64,000 nt of DNA from Ruminococcus champanellensis 18P13 = JCM 17042 (GTDB lineage Bacteria; Bacillota; Clostridia; Oscillospirales; Ruminococcaceae): assembly GCF_000210095.1 (NCBI RefSeq), contig NC_021039.1, positions 2,039,477 through 2,103,476 on the forward strand, read 5' to 3'. Below, piece after piece: positions 62,145 to 64,000 of this stretch (its first letter is position 1; every line of letters starts with the position of its first letter). Below the pieces are notes generated by a model that searched no databases, was not told where the DNA came from, and saw only the letters and a program-made list of their open reading frames with translations. The position numbers and the translations under genes are program-made.

Positions 62145-64000
62145 TCATCAAGACTATTCCCTATGTCGCTTTCTCTTATGTGGGAAATCTGATCGGCTTT
62201 GCGTACCGAACCGCTGAGGGCAACGGCTTTCAGGAAAAGCTTCTGCCTTTCATGAGTAATCTCGGTGTGGCATTTGCAAGGATCTTTCCAAGTTTACACC
62301 CGTTTGATCTTCTTATCGGCTTGGGTTTGGCGGGAGTAATGAGGCTCGTCCTCTACGTCAAGTCGAAAAACAGGAAGAAGTTCCGTCAGGGTGAGGAGTA
62401 CGGCTCTGCCGTATGGGGTGGTGAAAAGGATATTGAGCCGTATGTGGACTTATCCTGTCCCGAAAACAATGTGATACTCACAAAGACGGAATCTCTGACC
62501 ATGGGTAAGCCCTCTGCACCGAAATTCGCCCGCAATAAGAACATTCTTGTGATCGGTGGCTCAGGTTCAGGTAAGACACGCTTTTTCGTAAAGCCGAACT
62601 TGATGCAGATGCACTCCTCCTATGTAGTGACTGACCCGAAAGGCACGGTGCTTGTGGAGTGCGGAAAGATGCTTGAAAGGGGCCGTCCGAAACGTGTGGA
62701 CGGAAAAATAGTGTATCAGAAAACACCTGACGGCAAGTACAAAAAGGACGATAAGGGAAAATATATTCCTGTCTATGAACCGTACAAGATCAAAGTATTC
62801 AATACCATTGATTTTGCGAAGTCGATGCATTATAACCCGTTCGCATATATCAGCAAGAAGAACCGTGAGAAGGACATTCTGAAATTCGTGGAAGTACTTA
62901 TCAAGAACACTTCTTCTCAGCAGCCGTCCGGCGATGATTTTTGGGTGAAAGCGGAGAAACTGCTTTATACTGCGTATATTGCCCTGATCTTTGCTATGTA
63001 CCCCGAAGATGAATGGAACTTTGAAACCTTGATCGACATGATCAACAATTCGGAGTGCCGTGAGGACGATGAGGAGTTCAAAAACAGCATTGACCTTGAA
63101 TTTGAGATCGTGGAGTGCTGGCTAAACCATACAAAGCACGATGATCCCGATGTCATGGCTGATTACGGTGATGTCTTTGAAGCTGAACCCGATGCCGAAC
63201 AACGGCGAATGGGTGCATTTGCACTCAAACAATACAAGGCATATAAGTTGGCGGCAGGAAAAACAGCTAAGTCTATCCTTATTAGCTGCAGCACCCGACT
63301 TGCACCTTTTGCAATAGATGAGGTCTTGGAGATCACCTCCTACGATGAGCTGCACCTTGACAAGCTCGGTGACGAGCTGAGTGCACTTTTTATCATCATC
63401 TCCGATACTGATGCCACATTCAACTTTCTTGTGGCTATCATGTATTCCCAGCTATTCAACCTTTTGTGTACCAAAGCGGACAATTCAAAGGGTGGAAAGC
63501 TGACCTATCATGTACGCTGTTTGTTAGATGAGTTTGCGAATATTGGTGAAATTCCGCAGTTTGAGAAGCTCATAGCGACGATCCGAAGCCGTGAAATCAG
63601 TGCGTCGATCATCTTGCAAGCTAAGAGCCAGCTAAAGGCTATATATAAAGATAATGCAGATACGATTGAAGGCAACTGTGATACGATGCTGTTTTTGGGC
63701 GGCAAGGAGAAGTCCACGCTGAAAGAGATATCCGAAAGTCTCGGTAAAGAAACTATCGACAGTTTCAACACCTCTACCAATCGTGGACAGTCGGAAAGCT
63801 ACGGAATGAACTATCAAAAGCTCGGAAAAGAGCTGAAATCTCAGGACGAACTGGCGGTCATGGACGGCGGTAAATGTATCTTGCAAGTGCGAGGAGTGCG
63901 TCCGTTCTTCTCGGACAAGTTTGATATTACCCGTCATAAGCAGTACCCTATGCTGTTAGATGACAATCCTGAGCAGGAATTTAACATCGAAAACTATGTG
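62111..64000 (+). CDS. virD4: VirD4/TcpA type IV coupling protein (partial, 3' end beyond window)
   Basis: An open frame of 630 codons reaching the right edge. Start is TTG 62111 (AAAGGAAAAG upstream), giving the family start QIDTRKLKKLI. Two N-terminal helices (about 12-30 and 62-84) anchor it. Walker A GGSGSGKT is at about 149-156 and Walker B LLDEFANIGE at about 470; the typical EYGSAVWG, FTVTDPKG-like VVTDPKGT and NPFAYI motifs are present. It brings the relaxase-DNA complex to the type IV secretion channel. The rest lies outside the window. Confidence 0.92.
   Translation, partial: MQIDTRKLKKLIIKTIPYVAFSYVGNLIGFAYRTAEGNGFQEKLLPFMSNLGVAFARIFPSLHPFDLLIGLGLAGVMRLVLYVKSKNRKKFRQGEEYGSAVWGGEKDIEPYVDLSCPENNVILTKTESLTMGKPSAPKFARNKNILVIGGSGSGKTRFFVKPNLMQMHSSYVVTDPKGTVLVECGKMLERGRPKRVDGKIVYQKTPDGKYKKDDKGKYIPVYEPYKIKVFNTIDFAKSMHYNPFAYISKKNREKDILKFVEVLIKNTSSQQPSGDDFWVKAEKLLYTAYIALIFAMYPEDEWNFETLIDMINNSECREDDEEFKNSIDLEFEIVECWLNHTKHDDPDVMADYGDVFEAEPDAEQRRMGAFALKQYKAYKLAAGKTAKSILISCSTRLAPFAIDEVLEITSYDELHLDKLGDELSALFIIISDTDATFNFLVAIMYSQLFNLLCTKADNSKGGKLTYHVRCLLDEFANIGEIPQFEKLIATIRSREISASIILQAKSQLKAIYKDNADTIEGNCDTMLFLGGKEKSTLKEISESLGKETIDSFNTSTNRGQSESYGMNYQKLGKELKSQDELAVMDGGKCILQVRGVRPFFSDKFDITRHKQYPMLLDDNPEQEFNIENYV

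Larger units (their letters stand above)
59322..64000. mobile_element. Left end of an integrative conjugative element inserted at tRNA-Leu
   Basis: From the tRNA fragment rightwards the content switches to element genes: winged-helix protein, RepA/DUF6017 protein, PcfB and VirD4/TcpA coupling protein, all on the plus strand, in a lower-GC style than the chromosome. The repeats at 59531-59586 look like integrase arm sites. The integrase, relaxase and secretion genes, plus the restored tRNA, would lie beyond the right edge. The type resembles Tn1549/CTn-like elements of gut Firmicutes; the class is inferred. Confidence 0.8.

Overview
The window comes from a cellulolytic clostridial gut bacterium, most likely a cellulosome-producing Ruminococcus (Oscillospiraceae, R. 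champanellensis-like). This is inferred from a type I dockerin on a large secreted esterase, the Firmicutes translation and isoprenoid gene cluster with polC, spore-type proteins (YunB, a YlmC/YmxH protein), consensus SigA promoters and moderately high GC. The species is an inference; no 16S gene is present.

Layout. 1-5.3 kb: tail of a DUF4367-like protein, a small secreted protein, a probable structured RNA, a minus-strand two-component system, and a Fur/Zur-type regulator with zinc-uptake lipoprotein and permease but no ATPase. 5.2-8.8 kb: small and ferritin-like proteins on the minus strand, then membrane proteins and nadA. 8.8-13.2 kb: a dockerin-bearing double SGNH esterase divergent from an SGNH lipoprotein, both with consensus promoters. 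13.3-17.8 kb (minus): an Rnf-like D-E-A membrane module followed by a glycosidase-like anchored protein and a YitT protein. 17.8-25.6 kb: MecA-like protein, rpe, birA, recD2, comF, mreB-like, metallophosphatase, a 45-residue sorting-signal-like microprotein and a PRC-barrel protein. 25.6-38.2 kb: rpsB-tsf-pyrH-frr-uppS-cdsA-dxr-rseP-ispG-polC, joining translation, UMP kinase, undecaprenyl and MEP-pathway isoprenoid synthesis, phospholipid synthesis and replication. 38.2-46 kb: a compact histidine operon hisZ-G-D-C-B-H-A-F-I-E under a promoter containing a perfect 26-bp palindrome. 46-59.2 kb: Cys-rich coat-like protein, yunB, ligA, a minus-strand trio (VanY-like, tyrosine recombinase, anchored protein), a PepV-like dipeptidase, flavoprotein, MIF-like tautomerase, MacB-like ABC fusion, a half-length ABC-2 permease, a DUF2461 protein and a membrane protein.

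From 59.3 kb to the right edge lies the left end of an integrative conjugative element: a displaced 3' fragment of tRNA-Leu(UAA), paired short direct repeats that look like integrase arm sites, a winged-helix protein, a RepA/DUF6017-type protein, PcfB (DUF3801) and the start of a VirD4/TcpA coupling protein that runs off the window.

The most unusual observations are the Rnf-like module, which lacks rnfC, rnfG and rnfB and has lost three of four intramembrane iron-sulfur cysteines and the usual flavinylated threonine; a VanY-like protein in which every zinc ligand is replaced; the probable structured RNA carrying an 11-nt perfect Shine-Dalgarno sequence; the free-standing sorting-signal-like microprotein; and the palindromic his operator.
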